From the NCBI GenBank assembly GCA_039936115.1, contig JBDTIZ010000209.1, positions 1 to 12,033 of the forward strand: a stretch of DNA of 12,033 bases, in the 5' to 3' direction. The stretch's first letter is position 1. Each line of letters opens with the position of its first letter. The notes beneath the pieces are model-generated. The model made no database searches. It saw only the letters and a list, made by a program, of their open reading frames with translations, and was not told the DNA's origin. Positions 1 to 6,213 of this stretch are shown here, piece after piece. A program made the position numbers and the translations under genes. This stretch comes from DATIJJ01 sp039936115 (GTDB taxonomy: Bacteria; Pseudomonadota; Gammaproteobacteria; DSM-16500).

Positions 1-23
1 TCGATCCCTCATGCTTAAATGAG

Positions 24-173
24 TATAATCCGTCATGCGACAGTTCCTTTTTCTGTTAGTCATCGTTCCCAAGACAATGAATATACAGCAAATTAGAAAA
101 CTGTCGCACTCCTAGTTAAAATCCGCCTATTATTTCGAATAAAGCCTAACACTGATAATTAGTTAGGCTTTTG
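24..173 (+). ncRNA. Candidate small RNA gene with its own -10 and terminator
   Basis: No open reading frame occupies this stretch. A perfect -10 hexamer TATAAT is at 24-29; any -35 would fall at the very edge of the window. About 7 bases later a perfect 10-bp inverted repeat begins: TGCGACAGTT at 36-45 pairs with AACTGTCGCA at 99-108. Shorter internal pairings (CTGT 53-56 with ACAG 85-88, TCAT near 60-63 with ATGA near 78-81) would give a rod-like fold. The transcript would end at the hairpin at 141-172. Promoter, closed stem, unpaired linker and terminator together look like a stand-alone sRNA of about 137 nt. I do not recognise a known family. It could instead be the leader or tail of a gene outside the window. 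Confidence 0.35.
141..173 (+). terminator. Probable intrinsic terminator
   Basis: A perfect 10-bp stem is formed by 141-150 (AAAGCCTAAC) and 162-171 (GTTAGGCTTT), with an 11-nt loop and a short T run that is partly inside the stem. The stem is symmetrical, so it could also work on the minus strand. It ends whatever is transcribed from the left edge, before the FNR-box promoter region begins. Confidence 0.55.
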
Positions 174-232
174 AAGAATTTCTAGCCTAGTATTTTATCA
201 GACCTATACAACATTCAGTAAATAGCCCCACA

Positions 233-246
233 TTGATCGATATCAA
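233..246. promoter_or_regulatory. Perfect FNR box upstream of the 306-1253 gene
   Basis: TTGAT-CGAT-ATCAA matches the FNR/ANR consensus TTGAT-N4-ATCAA at all ten fixed bases. It sits in a longer inverted repeat with 9-base arms (CACATTGAT and ATCAATGTG, 229-250). The best -10 candidate downstream is TACGAT at 289-294, giving a start point near 301 and a box centre at -61.5, a known class I activating position. That start would leave a 5-nt leader before the ATG at 306. The promoter assignment is weaker than the box itself. Confidence 0.7.
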
Positions 247-305
247 TGTGAAAAATATTTATCTGACTAGCTTCCACAGCTAACAATGTACGATTGAGAC
301 TAAAT

Positions 306-1253
306 ATGGCTAAGTATACTGCAAAAGATACATCATCAAAATTAATGTTATGTATTGTTTCGTCAAGCATTGCATCGCTTGGCACGGTGCCGTATGGATA
401 TCACTTTGCCGATTTTCTACAACAGTATCATCCTATTGGCTGCATGCTCTTGGGTATAATCTTAGCAGTGACAGCAGCCGTTGCCAACATAGCATTAGGA
501 ACTTACTCCTTACTTAGTTTCGATCTCAAACAAAAAAAAATTATCGGTATCTTATTAATCAGTTGTGTGAGTGCGATTTCATACGGATGCATGAATTTTT
601 TTGCCTACGAAAAAATACTTCCAGTGATTTTGACTAGTTTAATGACATTAGCAGTTATATTAACAAATGCTGCCATTGCTAGTGTGGCGTTACTAACAAC
701 TTTTAATAATTTAGATTTTCATAAGAAACAATCTAACTTAGTGCTTATGCTAATGCAATTAATCGGATTTATGGCTGGAATATTAGCCAGTTTAGCTATT
801 TATGCAGCGGCTGCTCATGGGATAAGTATCTTGTTAGGACATTATTACAATGTCGCAGTAGCTAATTATTTAGGATTTTGGGCAAGTATTATTATCTGGA
901 TACCAAGCGCTGCGTTGTTTGGCAATTCCACACAATCGTGTTTTGAAGCTTTTTATTACTGGATAAAAAGATTTCCCAACAGTTTAAAGAGGATTCATAA
1001 AAAACAGATATTAATTTTAATCTTTTCTTTACTTTCGTCTGCCTCATATGCACAAATAGCAGTAACATTTTTTCATCCTGAGATGAATATTCCTTACATT
1101 TTTAAAACCACTAGCGCACAAATTTTCATTCATTATTATATTATCCCTTTGTCCATGCTGGCTTGTTTCTTTGTACATTATCTCGCATTGATCAAGTTGT
1201 TGGAAACGTTCCCTATTAAAAAAAAAATAAGTTCAACCTTCGTGTTAAATTGA
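306..1253 (+). CDS. Orphan polytopic membrane protein
   Basis: I do not recognise this 315-residue protein. Hydrophobic segments at about residues 13-35, 43-71, 78-100, 104-132, 143-178, 186-206, 234-256 and 275-299 suggest around eight membrane passes, with a lysine-rich loop near 220-233 and a basic tail near 304-309. No transporter or enzyme motif is visible. I chose ATG 306 over the in-frame TTG at 294 because the TTG has no ribosome-binding site; ATG 306 also has only a weak one. A perfect FNR box lies about 60 bp upstream, implying oxygen-responsive expression. Its stop codon overlaps the FNR box of the next operon. In style it resembles the other polytopic orphan at 2302-3684. Confidence 0.75.
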   Translation: MAKYTAKDTSSKLMLCIVSSSIASLGTVPYGYHFADFLQQYHPIGCMLLGIILAVTAAVANIALGTYSLLSFDLKQKKIIGILLISCVSAISYGCMNFFAYEKILPVILTSLMTLAVILTNAAIASVALLTTFNNLDFHKKQSNLVLMLMQLIGFMAGILASLAIYAAAAHGISILLGHYYNVAVANYLGFWASIIIWIPSAALFGNSTQSCFEAFYYWIKRFPNSLKRIHKKQILILIFSLLSSASYAQIAVTFFHPEMNIPYIFKTTSAQIFIHYYIIPLSMLACFFVHYLALIKLLETFPIKKKISSTFVLN

Positions 1254-1263
1254 TTTATATCAA
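1250..1263. promoter_or_regulatory. Perfect FNR box at -41.5 of the BON/CsbD operon
   Basis: TTGAT-TTAT-ATCAA matches the FNR consensus perfectly. The box begins on the last sense base of the upstream gene and includes its TGA stop (1251-1253). Its centre, 1256.5, is exactly 41.5 bp before the start point (1298) predicted from the -10 at 1286-1291. That is the standard class II FNR activating geometry, in which the regulator replaces the -35 element. Confidence 0.85.
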
Positions 1264-1285
1264 TTTATACCAAATCGATAAACTA

Positions 1286-1298
1286 TATGATACCTCAT
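1286..1298 (+). promoter_or_regulatory. -10 element and start point of the BON/CsbD operon
   Basis: TATGAT at 1286-1291 is a 5-of-6 match to the sigma70 -10 consensus. No convincing -35 hexamer lies 17 bp upstream; the FNR box occupies that region, as expected for an activator-dependent promoter. The predicted start near 1298 leaves a 30-nt leader containing the ribosome-binding site GAAGGAG at 1314-1320. Confidence 0.65.
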
Positions 1299-1327
1299 GT
1301 TAACTAATAATTCGAAGGAGAAGATTC

Positions 1328-1648
1328 ATGCATATAAATATTAAGAACTTATTGATTGCTAGCATTTTGACAAGTTTATTTATGATTAACGGATTCGCTG
1401 CGAAATACCAGCAAGAAAGCACGGGGCAATTTGTAGATAGCAGTCTAATAACTACAAAGGTAAAAGCAAAGTTAGTTAGCGACAAAATTGTCAAAAGTTT
1501 GCCTATTACTGTTAAAACTTACAAAAACTCAGTGCAGCTAAGTGGTTTTGTAAATTCACAAGCACAGAAAGCTCGTGCAGAACTTTTAGCGTATAGCGTA
1601 CCAGATGTTGTATCTGTCGATAATGCGTTAATTATTAAACCTCACTAA
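1328..1648 (+). CDS. Exported BON-domain protein (OsmY-like)
   Basis: This 106-residue protein has an N-terminal signal peptide (basic start, hydrophobic stretch about residues 8-22, likely cleavage near A24/A25). One BON domain follows at about 38-104, with the typical order of an N-terminal helix (SLITTKVKAKLVSD), a central strand (ITVKTYKNSVQLSGFV), a helix rich in Ala and Arg, and a final strand (VVSVDNALII). BON proteins are periplasmic or membrane-associated and bind lipid surfaces; OsmY is the stress-induced example, with two BON domains. This copy has one. A strong ribosome-binding site GAAGGAG precedes the ATG. It is the first gene of a pair with the CsbD-type gene 29 bp downstream, under a class II FNR promoter, suggesting an envelope-protection role under low oxygen. 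Confidence 0.85.
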   Translation: MHINIKNLLIASILTSLFMINGFAAKYQQESTGQFVDSSLITTKVKAKLVSDKIVKSLPITVKTYKNSVQLSGFVNSQAQKARAELLAYSVPDVVSVDNALIIKPH

Positions 1649-1677
1649 TATTTAATTTATTCACGGAGACATACTAT

Positions 1678-2100
1678 ATGACCGCACTAAATTCTTTGGT
1701 TCATCAAGTTGAAGGTAATTGGGAAGAAATTAAAGGTAAAGTCAAACGTCGGTGGGGAAAATTAACCGATAGTGATTTAAAAAAAATCGAAGGTTCTTAT
1801 GATCAGCTTACTGGAAAGCTGATGGAAGTTTACGGATATACGGAAGATGAAGTTGAAGACAAATTAATAATTTTTGTCGATAAGTTAAATTTAAAAAATA
1901 TTGAACACACTGCGGATAATGCGCAAGATTTGATTGCTGACAATGTAGAAAAAGCTTGGGGAGCAGTTAAAAAGAAAACGGAGGATTGGCAAGAAGGAAT
2001 TTATTGTTACATAAAAGGAAATCCAGCCAAAGCATTAGGTACAGCAGGGCTTACATTAGTGTTAGGCTTGACAGTATGGAAATTTATTAATAGTAAATAA
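1678..2100 (+). CDS. CsbD-like protein with a C-terminal membrane anchor
   Basis: The 140-residue product begins with a CsbD-type domain at about residues 11-62 (VEGNWEEIKGKVKRRWGKLT, then a second helix containing YDQLTGKLMEVYGY). CsbD proteins are small, abundant stress proteins of unknown mechanism, usually 60-70 residues long. Here the domain is followed by a charged helical region (about 63-108) and a C-terminal segment, YIKGNPAKALGTAGLTLVLG onward, that resembles the 'NP-W/K-A-x-G' anchor of ElaB/YqjD (DUF883) inner-membrane proteins. The protein therefore looks like a CsbD domain tethered to the inner membrane. The site ACGGAGA precedes the ATG. It is cotranscribed with the BON gene and followed by a strong hairpin. 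Confidence 0.85.
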   Translation: MTALNSLVHQVEGNWEEIKGKVKRRWGKLTDSDLKKIEGSYDQLTGKLMEVYGYTEDEVEDKLIIFVDKLNLKNIEHTADNAQDLIADNVEKAWGAVKKKTEDWQEGIYCYIKGNPAKALGTAGLTLVLGLTVWKFINSK

Positions 2101-2105
2101 TCTAA

Positions 2106-2149
2106 TGTGCTTCGTAGATTTTTTTGCAATGAATAATCTATGAAGCACG
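2106..2149 (+). terminator. Strong hairpin after the CsbD-like gene
   Basis: A 15-bp stem pairs 2106-2120 with 2135-2149 (two G-U pairs, otherwise perfect) around a 14-nt loop, starting 6 bp after the stop codon. No good U tract follows, so it may be a Rho-independent terminator with a poor tail or a stabilising 3' hairpin. Confidence 0.5.
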
Positions 2150-2181
2150 CATTGTTAAATTTAAAGCCTGGTTGTTAAAAT

Positions 2182-2219
2182 TTCTTAATCAAGTTGATAA
2201 TTATCAATTTGGTTAAGAA
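2182..2219 (+). repeat. 38-bp near-perfect palindrome enclosing an FNR box
   Basis: Bases 2182-2219 are symmetrical about 2200.5. Only two positions break perfect pairing, 2189/2212 and 2193/2208, and both become G-U pairs in plus-strand RNA. The RNA could form a 17-bp stem with an AAUU tip. The central 14 bases are a perfect FNR box. The element could be both the distal 3' end of the BON/CsbD transcript and the operator of the next gene. Confidence 0.75.
2194..2207. promoter_or_regulatory. Perfect FNR box at -41.5 of the 2302-3684 gene
   Basis: TTGAT-AATT-ATCAA is a perfect FNR consensus match in the middle of the palindrome. Its centre, 2200.5, is exactly 41.5 bp before the start point (2242) predicted from the -10 element TAATAT at 2230-2235. 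This is the class II activation geometry. Confidence 0.85.
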
Positions 2220-2229
2220 GTATAGTAAG

Positions 2230-2242
2230 TAATATATTAGTG
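2230..2242 (+). promoter_or_regulatory. -10 element of the 2302-3684 gene
   Basis: TAATAT at 2230-2235 keeps the key T, A and final AT of the -10 consensus. No -35 is visible where the FNR box sits, consistent with an activator-dependent promoter. The leader would be about 60 nt long, with AGGA at 2292-2295 as the ribosome-binding site. Confidence 0.5.
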
Positions 2243-2301
2243 AAATTCAAAAAATACTCAATTCCTTCGACACTTTTAATAATAATAGCGATAGGATTTT
2301 T

Positions 2302-3684
2302 ATGATATGCGATGTTTGTAAATTTCACAAAGGACAATGTATTTGCTTGGAAAGTGAAACATTAGTTGCTAATGCGATGTTAAATAATCCAGTAAATGTT
2401 AATACCAAAAGAAAAGTTATCACCGCAATTGGAAAAGGTGTAGCTGGAATATTTTCGTTTTCTTGTGGTGTGACTAATGCGAATGCATTAATTGTATCAG
2501 GATTGTTAACGGGTGGCGCATCGTATATTTGTGCGGTGATTTTATTTATTGCTGTTGTATTAGTCAATTATAAAATCTTCGAAAAAGCAGTGCCAAAAGT
2601 TTTGATTGGGATGTTTGATAAAAATCCAAACCCTCAATCTCCATCGACATCCGATGATAACTTCCCCCTCTCACCTCTGAGAAAAGCGGCGCTTTTTTTT
2701 GGATTTATATTGGCAATTTCGGCGGGAGCTACTTTAGGTGCACTTTCCTATAGCAGTATGTTTTCATTTTTAGTTACAATCTCATTTTTTAGCGCCATTT
2801 CAATCGCGTTTCCTCCACTGAGCATAATTCTAGGTATTGCTACATTCGCTTGTGTTGGTTCACTCATGTACGATGCAATTGATGGAATGGTAAGCACGCC
2901 GAATTTAATCAAAAGTTGTATCGATTTTCTTTATGATTTAGTGAATATTGATCCTGCATTGCCGCGTAACGAAAACAAATCTACTTTCCGTATTGTCGCT
3001 GAACGCGCAGCGACTCTTTTAATAACAGCCATTGCATTACCTCTTGCAGTAATTGGTTTATTCATGACGATGAATGCATGTGCACCAGGATTAGGGAAAA
3101 TTTTAATGAGTATACCTAATGCCATTCCTAATGTTGTAGATATCGTCTGCAAGTCAATTTGTTATGGATTCGCACTACTTGCACAAACACCATTTGTAAT
3201 TCGAACTGCGTTTCTAACAGCGGCTAGTTTTTTTAAAAATCCTTCTTCTCAAAATACTGCAATAAAAGAAGATGCCATTGATAAACCTAATCCGATAGGT
3301 AAATGCATTAAAAACATTATTTTTCAAATTGCAAGAGTATTAAGTTCTATAGGTAATGGATTGGTTGCCATGATGGGTGCTAATGACTTATCGAGCAGCA
3401 TATTAGCGGGGGGAGGTGGGGCATTTAACACATTTTCTGCTGCGGTTGCAGATGATAAAACAAATGAAAATAACTCTACTACTTCGATTATCAATCAGCT
3501 ATCTAATAGCCAAGCTTTACATGTTGATTTACTCAAAGATAATTCAAACCTGATAGATAATCTGGAAGTAGAGGATACTTCTTTGAATTGTGATGAGGTA
3601 ATAGAACCAATTTCAGTAAATAACATTGCTGACAATCACTTAGACGGCGATGAGAATAATTTATTATTAAGAGTAGGTTTCTAA
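2302..3684 (+). CDS. Orphan polytopic membrane protein with Cys-rich N-terminus
   Basis: I do not recognise this 460-residue protein. It opens with MICDVCKFHKGQCIC, placing cysteines at 3, 6, 13 and 15 (CxxC-x6-CxC), a pattern that could bind zinc or a redox metal centre in the cytoplasm. Hydrophobic segments follow at about 45-65, 66-90, 128-150, 153-190 (two passes), 234-258 and 280-310. A glycine run lies near 370-373, and the last 80 residues are hydrophilic and acidic. The region 108-125 is a Pro/Ser-rich linker. The ATG has an AGGA site 6 bp upstream. A class II FNR promoter precedes it. A secreted effector or an envelope protein are both possible; nothing in the sequence decides between them. 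Confidence 0.8.
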   Translation: MICDVCKFHKGQCICLESETLVANAMLNNPVNVNTKRKVITAIGKGVAGIFSFSCGVTNANALIVSGLLTGGASYICAVILFIAVVLVNYKIFEKAVPKVLIGMFDKNPNPQSPSTSDDNFPLSPLRKAALFFGFILAISAGATLGALSYSSMFSFLVTISFFSAISIAFPPLSIILGIATFACVGSLMYDAIDGMVSTPNLIKSCIDFLYDLVNIDPALPRNENKSTFRIVAERAATLLITAIALPLAVIGLFMTMNACAPGLGKILMSIPNAIPNVVDIVCKSICYGFALLAQTPFVIRTAFLTAASFFKNPSSQNTAIKEDAIDKPNPIGKCIKNIIFQIARVLSSIGNGLVAMMGANDLSSSILAGGGGAFNTFSAAVADDKTNENNSTTSIINQLSNSQALHVDLLKDNSNLIDNLEVEDTSLNCDEVIEPISVNNIADNHLDGDENNLLLRVGF

Positions 3685-3813
3685 GTTTCAAAGTAACTTT
3701 TCCCGTCACTTTATTCTCGTTATACATATATGAATTTGTAATCTCATTTTTACAACTTCTCTTACCGAATTTTACTTTCGAATAATGCTATTTCTTATAA
3801 ATAAATTATTTTC

Positions 3814-3827
3814 TTGATTTATATCAA
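3814..3827. promoter_or_regulatory. Perfect FNR box upstream of the 3946-5226 gene run
   Basis: TTGAT-TTAT-ATCAA, identical in its spacer to the box at 1250-1263. A class II start would be at 3862, with a -10 of AAAAAT at 3850-3855 (or TAAAAA one base earlier), which is only a fair match. TATATT at 3861-3866 is an alternative -10 that would place the box near -52.5. The box is certain; the exact promoter is not. Confidence 0.8.
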
Positions 3828-3945
3828 TACCTATTTTTCTAAAAAAGATAAAAATAGAGGTATATTTTCCATACCAGAAAAATGGAAAAAGTTTCGAAAA
3901 TCAAGACGGTAAAAATATCAAGGCTACCATATGGAGGAAAACCCA

Positions 3946-4197
3946 ATGAAAGAATTAAATGGACTTAACATAAATAGTGGAAAAAATTCGTTAAAGATAA
4001 CCAGCAATGAAATTACGCATGACATACATAATATTTTATCTGATTCCATGAATACTTTATACAACCGCATTAATAAAATGAGTTGCGACGAACATCTGGA
4101 AAGTCAGGTGATTTTTGCATTGCATGATGCCGATCAGAAATTTTGTATTTTTCAATTCCACTTTGATCTTCGTCAATTTAATAATTACAGGCTTTGA
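3946..4197 (+). CDS. Small orphan protein, first gene of an FNR-box operon
   Basis: An 83-residue protein with no recognised domain, mostly hydrophilic, with a likely helical middle (about residues 23-47) and a C-terminal part rich in Phe, His and aromatic residues. I chose ATG 3946 over the in-frame ATG at 3931 because GGAGG at 3933-3937 lies 8 bp before 3946, ideal ribosome-binding spacing, whereas nothing suitable precedes 3931. The leader carries the fourth FNR box. The next gene starts 50 bp downstream on the same strand. Confidence 0.6.
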   Translation: MKELNGLNINSGKNSLKITSNEITHDIHNILSDSMNTLYNRINKMSCDEHLESQVIFALHDADQKFCIFQFHFDLRQFNNYRL

Positions 4198-4247
4198 TAA
4201 AATACTATGAAAGGATAATGTTTTAAATAACTATAGCAGGGATTACT

Positions 4248-4976
4248 ATGACGACAAGAACACACTTTTTAGTGCAAATGATCCATACCAAATTACTTTC
4301 GAATCTAGCTAAATTAAAAATAAAACCGACGGTCATTGCTACCATAAATATGACTGAATTAGATTTAATCGAATTACGCAGACTTTATCCAAATGCATGG
4401 GTAAAGCCGTATTCTCGAGAAACTAAATACGATTATGATTTATTAATAATTGATCCTAGTAATTTTGATTCAACACAGCTTAATGAATTTTTGTCACTTG
4501 AAACACAAACATTAAATGAAGACAGGGTTATTATATTGTCAGTCTTTAATCATAGTAGTAAAGAGGTAATGAAAAAAAGTAACGGCAATCTCTTTCATCA
4601 AATTGTTATCGATGATAGATGCATTTTAAAGAGTTTAAAGAATTTAAAAAAGCAAAATTTATTTACGTTTACTTCTTCAGAACTACCTATGATGAGGATA
4701 GGACCAAACGATGAATGGATAAGATGCGGAATTTTTATTATTGCTAAAAATACAATTTTTCCTTCGAAGAGAAACGAATGTTCCATAAAGACTTTCTTCT
4801 ATAGCATGACATCCGATGAAGTTGAAGCAATACAAGAAGAACGTTTTATTGAAGAAATGATGGAAGAGCAATCTCAACTAAAAGACTATGAACTAAAAAT
4901 GAAGATCTACAACAAGGTGCATACAAAAGAAATTTTACAATATAACCATTTTAATACTTTTCAAAATCAAAGATAA
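4248..4976 (+). CDS. Orphan protein, possibly a degenerate methyltransferase fold
   Basis: A 242-residue soluble protein preceded by AGGGA at a good distance. The first half has a rhythm reminiscent of BioC-like SAM methyltransferases: a helix ending LLSNLAKLKIKPTVI, then LRRLYPNAWV, then DYDLLIIDPSNF, then a helix and a strand RVIILSVF. The glycine-rich SAM-binding loop (normally D/E-x-G-x-G-x-G) is missing, with ATINMTEL in its place, so if the resemblance is real the protein is probably not an active methyltransferase. The C-terminal third (about 183-215) is very acidic and helical (DEVEAIQEERFIEEMMEEQS). It is probably cotranscribed with its neighbours at 3946 and 5005. Confidence 0.65.
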   Translation: MTTRTHFLVQMIHTKLLSNLAKLKIKPTVIATINMTELDLIELRRLYPNAWVKPYSRETKYDYDLLIIDPSNFDSTQLNEFLSLETQTLNEDRVIILSVFNHSSKEVMKKSNGNLFHQIVIDDRCILKSLKNLKKQNLFTFTSSELPMMRIGPNDEWIRCGIFIIAKNTIFPSKRNECSIKTFFYSMTSDEVEAIQEERFIEEMMEEQSQLKDYELKMKIYNKVHTKEILQYNHFNTFQNQR

Positions 4977-5004
4977 AATTATTAAGCTAATAGGAGATAA
5001 TATT

Positions 5005-5226
5005 ATGAATTTAATTAGTTTTTTAAAATCCAAATTACATTTGCTTTCACTGAAATCATATAAAGCAGTAGCTAATACTTCTGATATAATTAAATACTAT
5101 TTAATTATTAGACTGAGTAACTGGTTAAAAAACCGCTCTCATCCAATCTACACTACTTATTCACGATCTAACTTTAGACAGAATGAAAATAGATCAGAAC
5201 CTTTAGATTATTTCGACGGTATGTAA
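5005..5226 (+). CDS. Small basic orphan protein
   Basis: A 73-residue protein with a clear ribosome-binding site (TAGGAGATAATATTATG) 28 bp after the previous stop, so it is probably the third gene of the operon. The first 45 residues are basic and amphipathic (KSKLHLLSLKSYKAV, then IIKYYLIIRLSNWLKNR), which suggests association with a membrane or nucleic acid. The tail is hydrophilic. No family is recognised. Confidence 0.55.
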   Translation: MNLISFLKSKLHLLSLKSYKAVANTSDIIKYYLIIRLSNWLKNRSHPIYTTYSRSNFRQNENRSEPLDYFDGM

Positions 5227-5343
5227 AATCGGTATTGTCTAAAATTTTTCTTTCCATGAATATCTTTCAATGCATTAGCTATTGCCAGACTCTGTTTATT
5301 TGGATTATTATTTCGCGCTCAATAGCCATCTGTATCTAATTAA

Positions 5344-6084
5344 ATGGAAAGCAGAAATATGTTCAAAAATAGAAAAGCTAATAATATCAGTTGCTTAAAA
5401 TGTTTCGTGAGTTCAATATGCTTGGCACGAAACATTTCAACTGATGAATTAATCGAAATTGATAACTTTATTTCTAACATTATTGAACTTAAAAAAGACG
5501 AACATGCCTATTTTAGTGGCGATCCCATGGCTGATATTTATAGTGTTTATCAGGGCAGCGCCAAGCAATTTATACTGAATGAAGAGGGTGTAGAACAAAT
5601 AGAAAATTTTTATTTGCCAGGAGATTTGATCAGTCTTGAATCTATACCCAATGGTGTTCATTTATATTCTCTTCGAGCACTGGAGGATACAAAACTTTGT
5701 ATTATTCCTATTTCAGATTTGACTAAGCAAATGCAGGTTTCTACAGCATTTACCCAACGAGTTTTAAATATTTATAGCTATAAAATGCAAAATGATAAAA
5801 ATACCCCGAATACTAAGAGTGCTCGTCAACGCGTAATTGACATTCTTCTCAATATTTTTTATCGATTAAATGAACGTCGATTAGATAATGCTACTATGAC
5901 TTTGCCTATGTCTCAATTAGATATTAGCTATTTTCTTGGGATGTCGCATGAAACAGTGAATAGAATATTACGACAACTTCATAATGAAAAATATATACTC
6001 TTGAATAAAAAGAAAATTTATATCAATGATGTAGAGCATTTTAAATCCCTGGGAAGTTTTGTGCATACGCGCGGACAAAATTAG
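5344..6084 (+). CDS. fnr: FNR-family oxygen-sensing transcription regulator
   Basis: A 246-residue CRP/FNR-family protein. The N-terminal cysteines C17, C20 and C26 (CLKCFVSSIC) reproduce the C-x2-C-x5-C pattern of FNR, and C119 (in EDTKLCIIP) aligns with the fourth cluster ligand, Cys122 of E. coli. It should therefore carry an oxygen-labile [4Fe-4S] cluster that drives dimerisation. The cyclic-nucleotide-like beta roll spans about 30-130, a dimer helix 130-160, and a helix-turn-helix about 187-210. The recognition helix reads HETVNRIL: Glu203 and Arg207 match the FNR contacts E209 and R213, but Asn206 replaces the usual Ser. Neither ATG 5344 nor the in-frame ATG 5359 has a strong ribosome-binding site, so the start is uncertain by five residues. 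Four matching boxes upstream suggest its targets. Confidence 0.9.
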   Translation: MESRNMFKNRKANNISCLKCFVSSICLARNISTDELIEIDNFISNIIELKKDEHAYFSGDPMADIYSVYQGSAKQFILNEEGVEQIENFYLPGDLISLESIPNGVHLYSLRALEDTKLCIIPISDLTKQMQVSTAFTQRVLNIYSYKMQNDKNTPNTKSARQRVIDILLNIFYRLNERRLDNATMTLPMSQLDISYFLGMSHETVNRILRQLHNEKYILLNKKKIYINDVEHFKSLGSFVHTRGQN

Positions 6085-6101
6085 GTTTTGTCGCAATTTT
6101 T
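6074..6101 (+). terminator. Possible terminator overlapping the fnr stop codon
   Basis: A 7-bp stem (GACAAAA 6074-6080, TTTTGTC 6086-6092) encloses the TAG stop in its 5-nt loop and is followed by TTTTT at 6097-6101. The stem is AT-rich and 4 bases separate it from the T run, so termination may be weak. Confidence 0.35.
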
Positions 6102-6213
6102 ATACAATACGACTTATTTTCTGTTTCAAACGATGGATTTAATTAATAGTAAAATGCGGAAAAATTCACTCTCTTTTGAGCCGCCGAAGGAATTAAAAAA
6201 AGCTGGCAACTCC

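Noticed and set aside
21..29. Shared TGAGTATAAT string here and before dinB (6261-6270)
   Set aside because: Ten shared bases, six of them a -10 consensus, is not enough to claim a repeat or common regulation.
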